Of a DNA stretch of 64,000 nt, positions 45,311-56,453 are shown one piece after another; the stretch's first letter is position 1, and the number at the start of each line of letters is the position of its first letter. This DNA comes from Rhizomys pruinosus (Eukaryota; Chordata; Mammalia; Rodentia; Spalacidae). Where the stretch lies: contig VZQC01013997.1 of NCBI GenBank assembly GCA_009823505.1, positions 2,146,188 through 2,210,187 on the forward strand, given 5' to 3'. The notes under the pieces were generated by a model. The model made no database searches. It was given only the letters and a program-made list of their open reading frames with translations, and was not told the origin of the DNA. The position numbers were made by a program, and so were the translations under genes.

Positions 45311-45789
45311 CTATTGTAGACTTTGTCCTAACTTTAAGAATTCTTTTTGGTATAATGTTCATAATTCAGAGTCACCTCATATGCATAAAAATCATGCTTC
45401 CTCCTTGTCTATTTCAAGCGTCCTCATTACACCCTACATTAATCGCAGTTATTGTCCTGTGTTTTTTTTATCATGTGCAAAGTAGTTTGTTCTGTTATTA
45501 CTTACTCAGTACATTCAAGGTCTCACAATCACCTTAACATAGAAATGACTGTTACACTATGGACACACTCTGGATAAAAGACTTTTACCTAACCCTGCAA
45601 CCAAAAAGTTAATCTTATCTTTGTTTATAACACAGACAAGCTCACTGAGCCTTGAGCTCCTCTTGTAGCCTGGGAATATGGCCTGAATCCTTCATGATCC
45701 TTCCTGGTCCATGACCCAGAATAACGTATGAATGTATGTGCAGATGTTCTACATACCAAGAGAATGCCGAAAATAGTACAGATTTTCTT

Positions 45790-46010
45790 TTTTTTTATTT
45801 TATTTATTATGTGTATGAATGTACTGTCTGCATGTAAGTTTGTGCACCCATGTCATGCAATGCCGCAGAGGTCAGAAGAGGGTTTCAGATTCCCCTGGAA
45901 CTGGAGTTAAAGACGGTTCTCAGCCACCATGTGGGTGCTGGGGATCGAACCCAGGTCTTCTGCAAGAGCAGTCGGAGCTCTTAACCCCGCTAGGCCATCT
46001 CTCTAGCCCC
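45790..46010 (-). repeat. B2 SINE with target-site duplication
   Basis: Reverse B2. AGTACAGATTTTC flanks it (about 45776-45788 and 46011-46023). Confidence 0.93.
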
Positions 46011-46444
46011 AGTACAGATTTTCATTGGAAGCAATGGAAATATGAAGATTATCACATTCGTGTTGCAAATAATAGATGAGATTAAATTGCTATCTGCGTA
46101 TGATTATGGTATGCTTACCCAGATCAACAGGGGTCAAAGGAGACAAAATCATTCCAGTAAGATAATGACCCATTTTTATTTGCCCTTTGCATGCTGGATA
46201 TATTGCTTCCATAAAAGAAAGAGAGAGGCCTTTGTTCAGATGACAGTTCCGAGTATAATCTGAAAAAAACAGGTGCTCAAAGCACTTCAGGTTCCTTGTT
46301 TGCTAAAACGGCTGCCAAGATCCAGGCTGTGTTTATTCGGGCCTTGCCATGGTGTGGCAGTGTGTAAAGCACCACATGGGAAGCATGCCTTCTGATCACT
46401 CCCGACCACTTCTGTCCAACAAGGGCAAGAATGGATTTATTAAA

Positions 46445-46795
46445 GATAGACATTAGACTGATTAGATTGTCAATCTGCTACAACCTACAGTCACCTGGGA
46501 AGAGGGAACCTCAGTTGAGGAATTTCTGAGACCAGAGTGGCCTGTGGGAATGTCTGTGGACATTTTCTTAATTGCTAATAGAGGTAGGAAGGTCCAGCCC
46601 ACTGTAGGCGGCTGGGGCTGGGCTTTATAAGAAAGCTAGGTGAGCAAGCCCGCAAAGAAACCAGCAACAGCATCCTCCGAGGTCTCTGCTTCAGTCCTGC
46701 CCCACCCTGCCCCGACGTCCATCTCGATGGAGTGTGACCTGGAAGGGTGGCCAAGTAAACTCTTCCCACACACACAACTTGCTGTTTGCGGTTTT
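46445..46795 (+). mobile_element. Rodent interspersed repeat, LTR-like
   Basis: GGGAACCTCAGTTGAGGAAT, GGCCTGTGGGAATGTCTGTG, TTATAAGAAAGCTAGGTGAG, GTGTGACCTGGAAGGGTGG. Third member of the 6230/43205 family. Confidence 0.6.
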
Positions 46796-47035
46796 GTTTT
46801 GTTTTGTGGGTTTTTTGTTGTTTGTTTTTTTGGTCCTGGTATTTATCACAACAGATGAGAAGAGATGTAAATGTTGTATCTTCCAAAGTAGTCATCAATA
46901 TGGAAATATACAGTCTGTTATGACAATATATTTTCATTTCAATTCCTCTGCTAGACTTTGAGTATTATATTTAGTTTCAGCCCAGAGAATCTATAAATTT
47001 CACTTTAGGACATTATGGGAAGTGTTGAGGTAGGG

Positions 47036-47180
47036 GTGTGTGTGTGTGTGTGTGTACTTTAAAAGCAAGCCAGGTGTTCTGACCTGTGTCTGTAATTCTA
47101 GCACTTGGGAGCCTGAAGCTGGAGGACTATCAAAAGTTCAAGGCCAGCTTGGACTACATACAAACAAATAGAGGTAGGAA
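47036..47180 (+). repeat. (GT)n and degenerate B1
   Basis: About 9 GT units, then a B1-like remnant (AAGCCAGGTGTTCTGACC, AAGGCCAGCTTGGACTACAT). Another old reverse B1 remnant lies at about 47430-47530. Confidence 0.6.
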
Positions 47181-47884
47181 GTAATGGGCCCGAAACAGCT
47201 GAGAGCCACTGCCATAAGCCAAGATGTCCATTAAATGTCAAGATTTAAATCTCCAGCCACTGGCTTGTTCACAGGGACTGTGCACAGCTTATCTCCTCCC
47301 ACATACGGAATTGTCCGTTCAAGAAAAAGCCACATGGTAGCTGTTCTAATTACTATGCTGTCATGTTTAATTTGTAAAGCCTCTGAAACAGGAAATACTC
47401 CCTTCTTCCAACTCCCTCCCCTTCTCCCCCTCTCTCTGTCAGACAGGGTCCTGCTATGCAGCCCTGGCCGGCCTGGAGCTCCTTACAGAAATCAGGCTGG
47501 CCTCGGACTTGTGGCTGTCCTGCTCGGCCGGATGAATACATTCTTAACTATGAACCTCTAGGTTCCAGCAGCATTCCCAGGCAACAGGCTGTATACACTG
47601 CAGTATACTGTAGACATGGGGCCCTGCCTCTGACCCCCCCCCACCCAGCAGCTCCCTGCTCTGCAAAACCCCAGCACCCCAGAGGCACACAGCTTCCAGT
47701 CTGGTCAGCGGTGATGAAGTTACAACGAATTTTTCTTTTCTTTTTCAACTATCTGGATTGTTTGTTCTGCTTTTTATAATGGGCTCCACTGTGACATTTC
47801 CACATGTATAATTTCACTGTACGCATCTCCATATGCCCTTGCCCCTTCCCTCTCCCAAATACTCCCCTCTTCTGTTTTTAAGTC

Positions 47885-48035
47885 TTTTTTGGGGGGAGGG
47901 GCATCTTTTTGAGACAGGGTCTCCCTGTAGCCTCAGATGGCCTGGAACTCACTATGTAGACCAGGCTGGACTTGAACTCACAGAGATCCTCTGCCTCTCA
48001 AGTGCTAGGATTAAAGGCCTCACACCTGGCTCTAT
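47885..48035 (-). repeat. B1 SINE
   Basis: Reverse B1, TTTTGAGACAGGGTCTCCC to GGCCTCACACCTGGC; a small deletion at the right end. Confidence 0.88.
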
Positions 48036-48220
48036 TTTTCTGTTCTGGTCTTCATTCCACCTACGAGAGGAAACGTTTGTCACTTGTCTTTCTGAGTCCG
48101 GCCGTTGTTCTAAATGGAGCTCTCCAGGTCCAGCCGTGAATACAGAACAGTCCATTGTGTATAAATAGCATGTTTTCTTCATCCATCCATCCAATGGATT
48201 TTTTTTTTAAGTAAAATCAG

Positions 48221-48655
48221 GGGATGGAGAGATGGCGCAGCAGTTAAGAGCACCAGCTCCTCTTGCAGAGAACTTCTGTTCAGTTCCCAGCACACACCCA
48301 CATGGAGGCTCACGATTGACTATAACTCCAGTTCCAGAGGATCCAGCGCCCTCTTCTGGCTCCCATGGGCATTGCACACATGTCATACACTATGATAAAT
48401 GCAGGCAAAACACTTGTACACATGAAAAATAAATAAGTGGACCTCAGCAGTTAAGAGCATTAAGTACCCTTGAAAAGGATCTGAGTTTGGTTCCCAGGCT
48501 TCACATGGTGGCCAACAAGCATCCACAATTCCAGTTCCAGGGTATCCAACACCCTCTTCTGATCTTCACAGGCATGGCATGACGAAGATAGACTTACATA
48601 CATGCATGAAATACACTCATACACATAAAAAAGTAATAAATAAAAGCTTAATAAA
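48221..48655 (+). repeat. Two B2 SINEs in tandem
   Basis: Full B2 (48221-48437) followed by a B2 lacking its first bases (48440-48650); the second ends AATAAATAAAAGC. They end about 300 bp from an ITPR2 exon. Confidence 0.84.
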
Positions 48656-48953
48656 TAAAATAAATAAGTCAAAAAATATAAATGTAGAAGCAGATGCATG
48701 CCCTAATTACATGTGAGTGTGTGTGAGGGGCAGCAAGCCGACAGACAGGCAGATGCACCCCAGAGAAGACAGAAGGAAAAAGTGGCTTCCTTTCACACTC
48801 ACAGCCTGAAGAGGTACAACTTAGTTCAAAAAATTACTCTGTGTTATGGAGATGCCACCCGCATTACCCATAACAGCAAAACAAACAGCCTAGTGGATTT
48901 TCATCTTCTTGTTCTAGATATTTAGTAAAAGCCAAAAAATTAAAAGTACACAC

Positions 48954-49100
48954 CTCTATCTCCCAGAGTGCTTTAGAGCTCGTGGCCGAGGTCGCTGACT
49001 GACGCAAGGTCGTCCGCAGGAAAATACGCTGCTTTTTCTCATAGTCGTCGCAAGTCAGAAACTTCTCTTGCTCTGCATGAAACAACCTGACGACATCTCC
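48954..49100 (-). CDS. ITPR2: ITPR2 exon, residues about 237-285 (MIR, IP3-binding loop)
   Basis: 147 nt, 49 codons, phase 0 at both ends. The acceptor is tctccag and the donor ATAGAG|gtgtgt. It begins [20 protein letters not shown] and ends KALWEIE. It carries the basic loop that contacts phosphates of IP3: R265, T266, T267, L268 and R269, plus R241 and K249, all intact. Leu at 268 instead of Gly separates type 2 from type 1. Part of the MIR domain. Confidence 0.97.
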
Positions 49101-49393
49101 CTGGAGAGATAGGTTAAGAAGCATTGTCCTTCCAACAGCCACCCATACAGGCAGACAGGAGAAACTCTGACCTTTCTGGTTTTGATACTCTGGGCTATTC
49201 TATCAGCTACCCAGCTTTGAAAGATTATTTACATTTCAAAATACTGGGGGTAGGGGCTCAATAAAACACAGTGAGAATGAAGATCTGTGGTCTTGCTGTA
49301 AACAATAAACACCAGTGAACACATGGAGTTTGCACCTGGAATATGAGCAAGCTGCATTCCTTTCTTCCAGCAAGTGTTCAAGGCCAGACTCAC

Positions 49394-49477
49394 CCCTTTC
49401 AACACATCCTCCCGGTAGGAACTAAATTTCATGAACAAAGTGATTTTCCAGCTAGTGTTGCAATTAACAGCATTCAC
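49394..49477 (-). CDS. ITPR2: ITPR2 exon, residues about 209-236
   Basis: 84 nt, 28 codons, phase 0 at both ends. The acceptor is ttaacag and the donor AAAGGG|gtgagt. It encodes [15 protein letters not shown] and ends YREDVLKG. It spans the junction between the suppressor domain and the IP3-binding core (about residue 224). It is in the tight three-exon cluster 48954-50001, separated by introns of 425 and 293 bp. Confidence 0.96.
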
Positions 49478-49699
49478 CTGTTAATAAAGAAGACGTTAAA
49501 GGATGTAAGATGACAGATTCCATTCTGTATGGAAATAACTTCTTCAACTAGGAAAAGAAGAAAAAAAAAGGCAACTTTGGACAATGAAGTATGAACCTCA
49601 ATAAAAATACCTTCTAAGGATCAATCATAGCACACGGTAGTTACCAGCACTGAGAATAAAGCATCCCTGGGATTGTGTTCAAGAAAATCGAGAGATTGG

Positions 49700-49862
49700 A
49701 TGAATTCTCTCTCTCCCTCCCTCCCTCCTTCTCTCCTTCCCCCCCTCTCCCCCACCCCTTCTTCCCCCTCCCTCTCCCTTTTTCTTTTCCTTCCTCCCTC
49801 GATTTCTTCTTCTCTCCCTCTCTTCCTTCCCCCCCTCTCTCTTTCTCTTCCTTCCTCCCTCT
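49700..49862 (+). repeat. Pyrimidine tract inside a 425-bp ITPR2 intron
   Basis: CTCTCC, CCCTC and TTCC rich run of about 160 bp. In gene sense it is polypurine and begins about 40 nt after the GC splice donor at 49902. Confidence 0.93.
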
Positions 49863-49902
49863 GGAGAGCTGAGCTGAACCATATCCTTCCCCTGGAACTC
49901 GC

Positions 49903-50001
49903 CTCTTTGCAGCCTGGGTTGTCCAAGAGTTCGATGCTGCTGGCATGCAGTGGCTGTCCAGCGTTCACGGGCATCAGAACAACTTTATCTCCCACGACGA
50001 T
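49903..50001 (-). CDS. ITPR2: ITPR2 exon, residues about 176-208, followed by a GC donor
   Basis: 99 nt, 33 codons, phase 0 at both ends. The acceptor is tatacctag. It encodes [18 protein letters not shown] and ends LLDNPGCKE. It completes most of the Ins145 domain. The exon must end after AAAGAG, because the next exon resumes with [10 protein letters not shown], so the intron starts gcgagt: a GC-AG intron. No in-frame GT alternative nearby gives a correct join. A purine-rich run (sense strand) starts about 40 nt into this intron. Confidence 0.95.
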
Positions 50002-50454
50002 CTAGGTATAGAAATCAATTGCAGTCAAGACCCTGAATGCATCTTGGGTGCTGGTCCTTTGGTCTTCTGCACAAACTGCAGTTCACATCTTTTCCCCCCT
50101 GGCCCCCTGGGGTGAAGTGTGTTCTAGTAAATAAGCATGCAATCCCATCTCCTGGAGCCTTAGCAGTCTGGATCCAAGAAGCTGATGAAGTGCTTTCCTG
50201 ACTAGTCTCCATGTCAGCCATTTTTCCTCCTGTGGGCAAGGAAGAGGCAGCAGGTGCACACTGGGACATCATTCTACCTAAACATCTGAATCACTACCAG
50301 GGCAAGCAGGTCACATGATGCCCTATGCTACTGCCTCACTGTAAGGCAAGTCTGGCAAGCTGGTCCTCCTCTCACCAGTCTCAGGATTATTGAACACCCT
50401 AACGTCATCTGGATTAAGGAACACAGGGTATGACCGGATTTAAAAAAACACTAT

Positions 50455-50600
50455 AATTTATTTGGGCCTGGGGCAACTGGTTCCCTCTAACCAGCATGTT
50501 AGATCCAGAGGATAGTGCCTTCTTCTGGCCTCCACGGGCATTGCATGCATGTGGTACACACGTGCAAGGAGAACTGTCATACAAAGTATAAATAAAAACA
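50455..50600 (+). repeat. Degenerate B2 SINE 3' part
   Basis: CTTCTTCTGGCCTCCACGGG and GGCATTGCATGCATGTGG body with a TATAAATAAAAAC tail; head not recognisable. Confidence 0.62.
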
Positions 50601-50654
50601 AAAAATAATGAAAAGAGCAAGGGTAGGCAAGGCACAGTTTATATCATCTTTTTA

Positions 50655-50872
50655 TTTTTATTTATTCATCTTTATTTTGTGTATGAGTTATTGTCTGCAT
50701 GTATGTAAGTGCATCTATGTTAAGCAGTGTCCACGGAGGACAGAAGAGAGTATCAGATTCCCTGGACTGGAGTTACAGACAGTTGGTAGCCACCATGTGG
50801 GTGCTGTCAACTGAACCTGGGTCCTCTGCCAGAGCAGCCAGTGCTCTAACCACTGAGCCATCTCTCCAGCCC
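50655..50872 (-). repeat. B2 SINE
   Basis: Reverse B2 ending GAGCCATCTCTCCAGCCCC. Confidence 0.88.
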
Positions 50873-50879
50873 CTTATAT

Positions 50880-51855
50880 TATCTTTTATGAGAAGAATAT
50901 GCATAAAGAAATTTCTCTAGTGAGTATCCCTCGACAAAGAGTGAAAAGCCAGTCAGAAGAAAGGGCTAGGAGAGGAATTTTTCACTCTTTATATGGTCTC
51001 CATCTTTGAGCTGTGTGTGAATTAAGCCCTCCATTTGAAGACTGACTAATAAGCCTAGTTCTTCATCTAATGCTTTTGGAATCCACCTTTCTTTCTTACT
51101 ATCTCACTGGTTGTCTATAAGCTTTGAATCAATCCATATTTGTTTCCAAACATCACTTATAAAGTGGTCTGTAGTTTTTAAAGAAAAATCCATAAAGCCC
51201 AAATGTTCCTTGCTGCCCACGGACAAGAACAACAAGAACACTTATCACCTAACAGCACACTTCACTAGCTTCTAAATCTCCTTGATCTTGACCATGGTTA
51301 TGTATACAGAACTCTGAGCAGCCAACTGGCCAGTGAACTAACAAGATTTCAATTGTATAAAACAAAAGAACAGTTAAGAGGAGCCAGGAGGAAAACAAAC
51401 GCATGTAAAACACTGTCCATAATCTCAGGGACTTCACACCAATTGGACATTAGCATTCTCAAAGGAGTGGAGCCTGACCCTCAGACGAAGCAAGGCACAG
51501 CCTGAAAACTGTATGTTCAGGACACAAGTGGAAGGTGAAGAGGATCTAATCAACAGCTACAATCAGCCACCTCACCACAGTAAGAGTAAGTACATCTTTA
51601 AAAGAGACTGCAATTCCAAAAACACTTCTGAGTTTCTGTGGTGCCGGGATTTTGCTGAAGAGAAGGCCATTTATGGCTGTCCAGCCTTTGAAGTGGCATC
51701 TGTCAGCATAAAAAGAACGCTGTGATAAGAATCAAAACACCAGTTCACCCGTGCTAGAAATTCAAGGCATATCATTTTGTAAAATAGCAAATCTGCTTGC
51801 TAGATAGAATTGTCCCTAAGTACTAAAATTTTCTATTGACTTTAAAAAAAAATAG
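50880..51855. other. ITPR2 intron, nothing recognised
   Basis: Non-repetitive, no exon recognised. Confidence 0.5.
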
Positions 51856-51860
51856 AATCC

Positions 51861-52072
51861 AGGGCTAGAGAGATGGCTCAGCAGTTAAGAACACTGGCTA
51901 TTCTTGCAGAGGACCCAGGTTTGAATCCCAGCATCCATGTGGTGGCTAATAACCATCTGTAACTCCAGTTCCGGGGGGTCCAACACCCTCTTCTAACGTC
52001 TACAGACACTGTACAACATGGGTACACTTACACACATGCAGGCATAACACGTAAACATAAATTTAAAATAAG
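51861..52072 (+). repeat. B2 SINE
   Basis: AGGGCTAGAGAGATGGCTCA head; GTAAACATAAATTTAAAATA tail. Confidence 0.86.
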
Positions 52073-52074
52073 AT

Positions 52075-53685
52075 TTTTTTAAATGTTTAAAACTCCAACC
52101 TCTTAACACTTTTAAAGCCTACTATCAAGGTAAAGAACCCTTATCTGCTTAGAACAAAGTTGAAAATATATATTAACTACTCAGTCATGATGAGGACAAG
52201 TGGAAGTAAATAAACTATTATGCTTTCTGCTCAAGGTTGTCCCCAGTGAATTTCTATCAATTCAACAGCAGGCAAGAATTTTCTATACAGCTGCAACTTG
52301 AGACACCTAGGAAGCCATTTTCCCCCAACCACCCCTTCCCACCATGCCCATGGGGAAGGAACTGCTGAGAGTTTAGGTACAAGCATCTGCCCCCCCGGCT
52401 CTCACCCGCATCTTTATTCACTTGATTCAGACCAGAGAACATCTTATTGAATAGATCTACTCTAAATCATAATTCATCACTTAATAGTAAACTATAATTT
52501 TTACATTCCTCCAAATATTGCAATTTCCTCTTCTTGGCTTAATATGCTTTTAGAGGAACTCAGCAATAATGAAACCACTTGAAGTGGCAGTGTGAGCAAA
52601 GGCCGTCAACAAATCACAGCACGCTGATTTTTTTTCAATGCTATCTATTCCTAGCAAAGAAAACCAGAGCTTCTACTTCCACGTGTGGCTGTCACAAGGC
52701 TGGGGGTGTGCTAGCCCAGCTCAGCACCTTTATCACCCCCAAAGCTACACAGAGGTGAGCGAACACAGTGACTGGTTCAGCAAGCAGCAACGTGAAAGGC
52801 GGTTCTGGCCGTGCGAGTGAAGCGCATCCGGATAGGGAAGGCCTTGTCCGTGCCCTTTGAGACAGAGGGTTTGAGTGGAAGGCTTTGTTTCGTTCTGCTT
52901 TTCTACTGAAACTAATTGTTTGCAGTAGTTCCTTACAGTCAACTCCACTATTCTATCAAGTGGCTCGTAAGCAGGGAAAGAGGAGGAAGCATGAATAAGC
53001 AGAGCGAATTCATAAAATCCATAACTAGCCCGTTTCACTGTACTCTTTCAGAGTTTGAGCTCAGGTTTTGTTTGATTTGATGTTGCATTTTCACAGACCA
53101 CCTACAATCAGGAAGGTGGGGCCGGGAACTGTTGGGAGGAAAGGTGACCAAGACATGGATAGTTCAAAAACTGCAGCATCAGCCCTTGAATAATTGAGAG
53201 TTGATTGTAATTAACTACATATTCAAATTCAAAGATATATCATGCTCACAGCACACATCACTGAATGTCAAAAGGAAAAGGGTGTAGACCAACTTTCTAA
53301 GGAACCCAACACAGTCCTGCATGCCATGCTCCACAAGTCTTACCTAAGGAAGACATCACCAGATAATTTATTAACCCAATTAAATCTCGGAGCTCGTGTC
53401 CTGTGGAATTGAATTTGCACTTTCAATCTCACTGGAAAATTAGATTTGTTATAAAAAGAAGACATTTCTAACACAAGAAATACCTCCAGAAACATTAAAG
53501 ATGCAGCCAAAGCACTGGCTGAGAAAACTCTGAGAGAAGTGTATCTTCTGTTGCTCTGACTTCATGATGTCGACTTTTTTACATCTCAAGAACTGATTGC
53601 CTGGCTCAATATTTTTAAGGTTTTCTGTGTGTGAACCAGCCTTTACTGAGCATCTTCCATGTGCTAAAAACTATCACAAAAATCA
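52075..53685. other. ITPR2 intron, nothing recognised
   Basis: About 1.6 kb of the longest apparently unique sequence in the window; no exon or retrocopy recognised by eye. Confidence 0.5.
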
Positions 53686-53689
53686 AACT

Positions 53690-53870
53690 ATTAGTCAGGG
53701 TGGTGGTGCACCTTTAATCCTAGCATTCAGGAGGCTAACACTGAGGCAGGAGGACTACTTAATTTTGAGGCCAGCCTAGGCTACATAGCAAGAATTTAGC
53801 CAGCCTGGACTACATAGCAAGTACCAGGCCAGCCAAGGATATAGTGAAAGTCTGCCTCAATAGAAGATAA
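53690..53870 (+). repeat. Degenerate B1-like SINE
   Basis: CAGGGTGGTGGTGCACCTTT, GGCCAGCCTAGGCTACATAG with an internal partial duplication. Confidence 0.65.
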
Positions 53871-53875
53871 ATGAT

Positions 53876-53907
53876 AGATTAGATAGATAGATGATAGATA
53901 GATAGAT

Positions 53908-53954
<47 letters not shown>

Positions 53955-53965
53955 GATAGATGACA
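53876..53965 (+). repeat. (GATA)n microsatellite
   Basis: GATA units with GATGATA interruptions, the longest uninterrupted block at about 53908-53955. Confidence 0.95.
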
Positions 53966-54490
53966 GAAGATAGAAGATACATAATGGATAATAGATTGAT
54001 GGATTAATTGATAAATCTATTTTTCCTATGGAATTCTTTCACATGATGTGAAAATATTTTAGCAATAGCTGAAATTCACTGCCATGGGCACATCCCACTT
54101 TAAATATGGTTGCCATCAAGGAAGTGGTACGAGCCCTTCAGCCCCTCAGGCTCAGTACATCTATTACTACACGCAGAGAGTGAGGCGCTGGCCATGAAGC
54201 TACCACATGGAGCGCTGTCATGATTCTCACCGTTCTACTTGTTCAGAAGGGCAGGCTCTATTTGGATGCGTGGCCCTTTTCCTTGCAAGCAAGCTCACTG
54301 CTGAACAGGCAAGGAAGTAAGCACTCCCTGTTTCCAGCAAACCTTGGCCCATAGTAAGGGTGGTCCCACTCCTCTAGATACACTCTGGCTGGAAACAACT
54401 TTAAATCAAGATGAATTCTGTGTTCTTGTGATTTCTGAGCACAACCTGTACTATAAGTAAACACATATGCCCTAACAAAAATACTAGGAT

Positions 54491-54648
54491 AGGCCAGATG
54501 TGGTGGCACACGCCTTTAATCCCAGCACCTGGGAGGCAGATCCAGGTGAATCTCTGTGAGATCAAGGCCAGCCTGATCTATGTAGCAAGCTCCAGGCCAG
54601 CTTAGGCTACAGAAAGACCCTGTCTCAAAAAACCAAAAAAAGAAAAAA
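54491..54648 (+). repeat. B1 SINE
   Basis: GGCCAGATGTGGTGGCACAC to CCTGTCTCAAAAAACC; A-rich tail. Lies in the intron downstream of an ITPR2 exon. Confidence 0.87.
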
Positions 54649-54831
54649 AAAGTATATTCTTTGCATTACAAAGAATAATGACAAATATGTATGGAAATGT
54701 CATGATGAAGCCCATTACTTTGTATGATAACTCAAAGAATTAATTAAAAATGCATAGGTTGAAAACTGTATTTCCTATCTTTCTACTTCCAGAATCCTCC
54801 CACTAATGAAGCACAGTCCATATGGACATAC

Positions 54832-54990
54832 ATTGTCACCCTCGCTTCTCAGCTTCCAGAAGGGATGAATATAAAACCAGGAGCCTTCGTTTCCTGCAGC
54901 ATCCAAGGACACGCGCATGGCATTCTTCTCCAGGAGGGCGGGCAGCCTCTTGTTGACAGTCAGGTATTTGTTGCTTTTGATATGCAGCAG
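54832..54990 (-). CDS. ITPR2: ITPR2 exon, residues about 123-175 (suppressor domain)
   Basis: 159 nt, 53 codons, phase 0 at both ends. The acceptor is ctaacag and the donor GACAAT|gtatgt, whose exon side is not the usual AG. It begins [20 protein letters not shown] and ends WKLRSEGDN. It encodes beta-trefoil strands of the suppressor domain, including the conserved SNKYLTVNK turn. The intron towards the next exon is about 4.8 kb. Confidence 0.96.
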
Positions 54991-55684
54991 CTGTTAGAGA
55001 GGAGATGCGTGTTATAGACTGTATGCCTTGACTTCTTCCTCAATTTCCTTTATAGGTTTACATATACCATCTATCCCACACCACAACTCAGGGTGCGAAT
55101 TACACAAAGAATTCATTTTCAAGCTTCAACCACTACCTTTCCAAGGTGACTGTCTTCAAGATCCCCCTAACCTCCACCCTCAGCTCTGCCTCCTGGTGAA
55201 GGGATCTCATGAGAAAGATAAACTGGGAGACACTGGACATATTTTCATCTACTGAGAAATAAAAGATTAAAGCCAGGCTTTCCAGAGAAGGCCTGGCAGC
55301 TCGCTGATACCCCATCTCTGTTCTTAATATCCATACAGCCACAAAAGTGGAATCCATTAATAACAACCAGAACACTAAAATAAGGCACCCAGTGTTTCTT
55401 GTGCCTACACACTTCTGCCTACAGAACCCACAGGCGCGGCCCCAACTCATGAGCCTGTTTCTCAGAAGCCTGCAGAAATACCACCTCTGCTTCTCCCTTC
55501 TCCACAGAGGCCATGGACAGGGTCTCAAAATATAACCTTACTGAGTGGAAATATTTTCACAGTCATTCAAAGGGTTCTAGTACCCACAAGATGAAAGAAA
55601 AAATATTTCAAAATAAAAGGCCAGTCTTTAATTGAAAAAAAAAAACAGCTTTCTACAAAACTACAGCCCTGGTCTCTTTTATAA

Positions 55685-55928
55685 ATATTTTTTTAATTTT
55701 ATTTACTTCTGTATGTGTATGAATGTACTGTCTGCATGCAGGTCTGTGCACCCGTGTCGTGCAATGCCGCGGAGGTCAAAAGAGGGTCTCGGATTCCCCT
55801 GGGACTGGAGTTCTCCTGGAATTGGAGTTTCAGACAGTTCTTAGCCGCCATGTGGGTGCTGGGGATCGAACCTGGGTTCTCTGCAAGAGCAGTCGGTGCT
55901 CTTAACTGCTAGGCCATCCCTCCAGCCC
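55685..55928 (-). repeat. B2 SINE, 17-bp-duplication subfamily
   Basis: Reverse CpG-rich B2 ending GGCCATCCCTCCAGCCC; doubled 17-bp unit at 55796-55829. AGCCCTGGTCTCTTT flanks it on both sides (about 55665-55679 and 55929-55943), a target-site duplication. Confidence 0.92.
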
Positions 55929-55973
55929 AGCCCTGGTCTCTTTATATCAATAAAAACTTATAAATCCATCTGG

Positions 55974-56114
55974 AGCCGGGCATGGTGGGGCACGCCTTTA
56001 ATCCTAGCACTCGGGAGGCAGGGGCAGTGGATCTTTGTGAGTTCAAGGCCAGCCTGGTCTACAGAGTGAGTTCTAGGACAGCTGGGGCTACAGGGAGACC
56101 CTGTCTTGAAAAGA

Positions 56115-56159
<45 letters not shown>

Positions 56160-56160
56160 C
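55974..56160 (+). repeat. B1 SINE with (AAAT)n tail
   Basis: AGCCGGGCATGGTGGGGCAC to CTGTCTTGAAAAGATT, then about 11 AAAT units. Confidence 0.92.
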
Positions 56161-56165
56161 CAAGG

Positions 56166-56401
56166 GCTTTGGAGATAGCTCAGTTAGCGCAGAGCTTGAT
56201 TTGCAGCATGAAGACCTGAGCTCAGTTCCCCAAAATCCATGTTTCGTTTTGCTGTTTTGGGGGTTTTCTTTGTTTTTAAAAAAGCAGTGTGGTGGCATGC
56301 ATCTGTAATCCCAACACTTGGGAAACAGAGACAGGCAGATCCTGGGGTGCACTGGCCAGCCAGTTCAGCTGAATCCACGAGTGCCAGGCTAGTAACAGAT
56401 C

Positions 56402-56450
<49 letters not shown>
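56166..56450 (+). repeat. B4-like SINE (ID plus B1-like) with (CA)n
   Basis: Head GATAGCTCAGTTAGCGCAG and GAGCTCAGTTCCCC, then a B1-like body (GTGGTGGCATGCATCTGTAA), ending in about 22 CA units (56405-56450). Confidence 0.68.
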
Positions 56451-56453
<3 letters not shown>

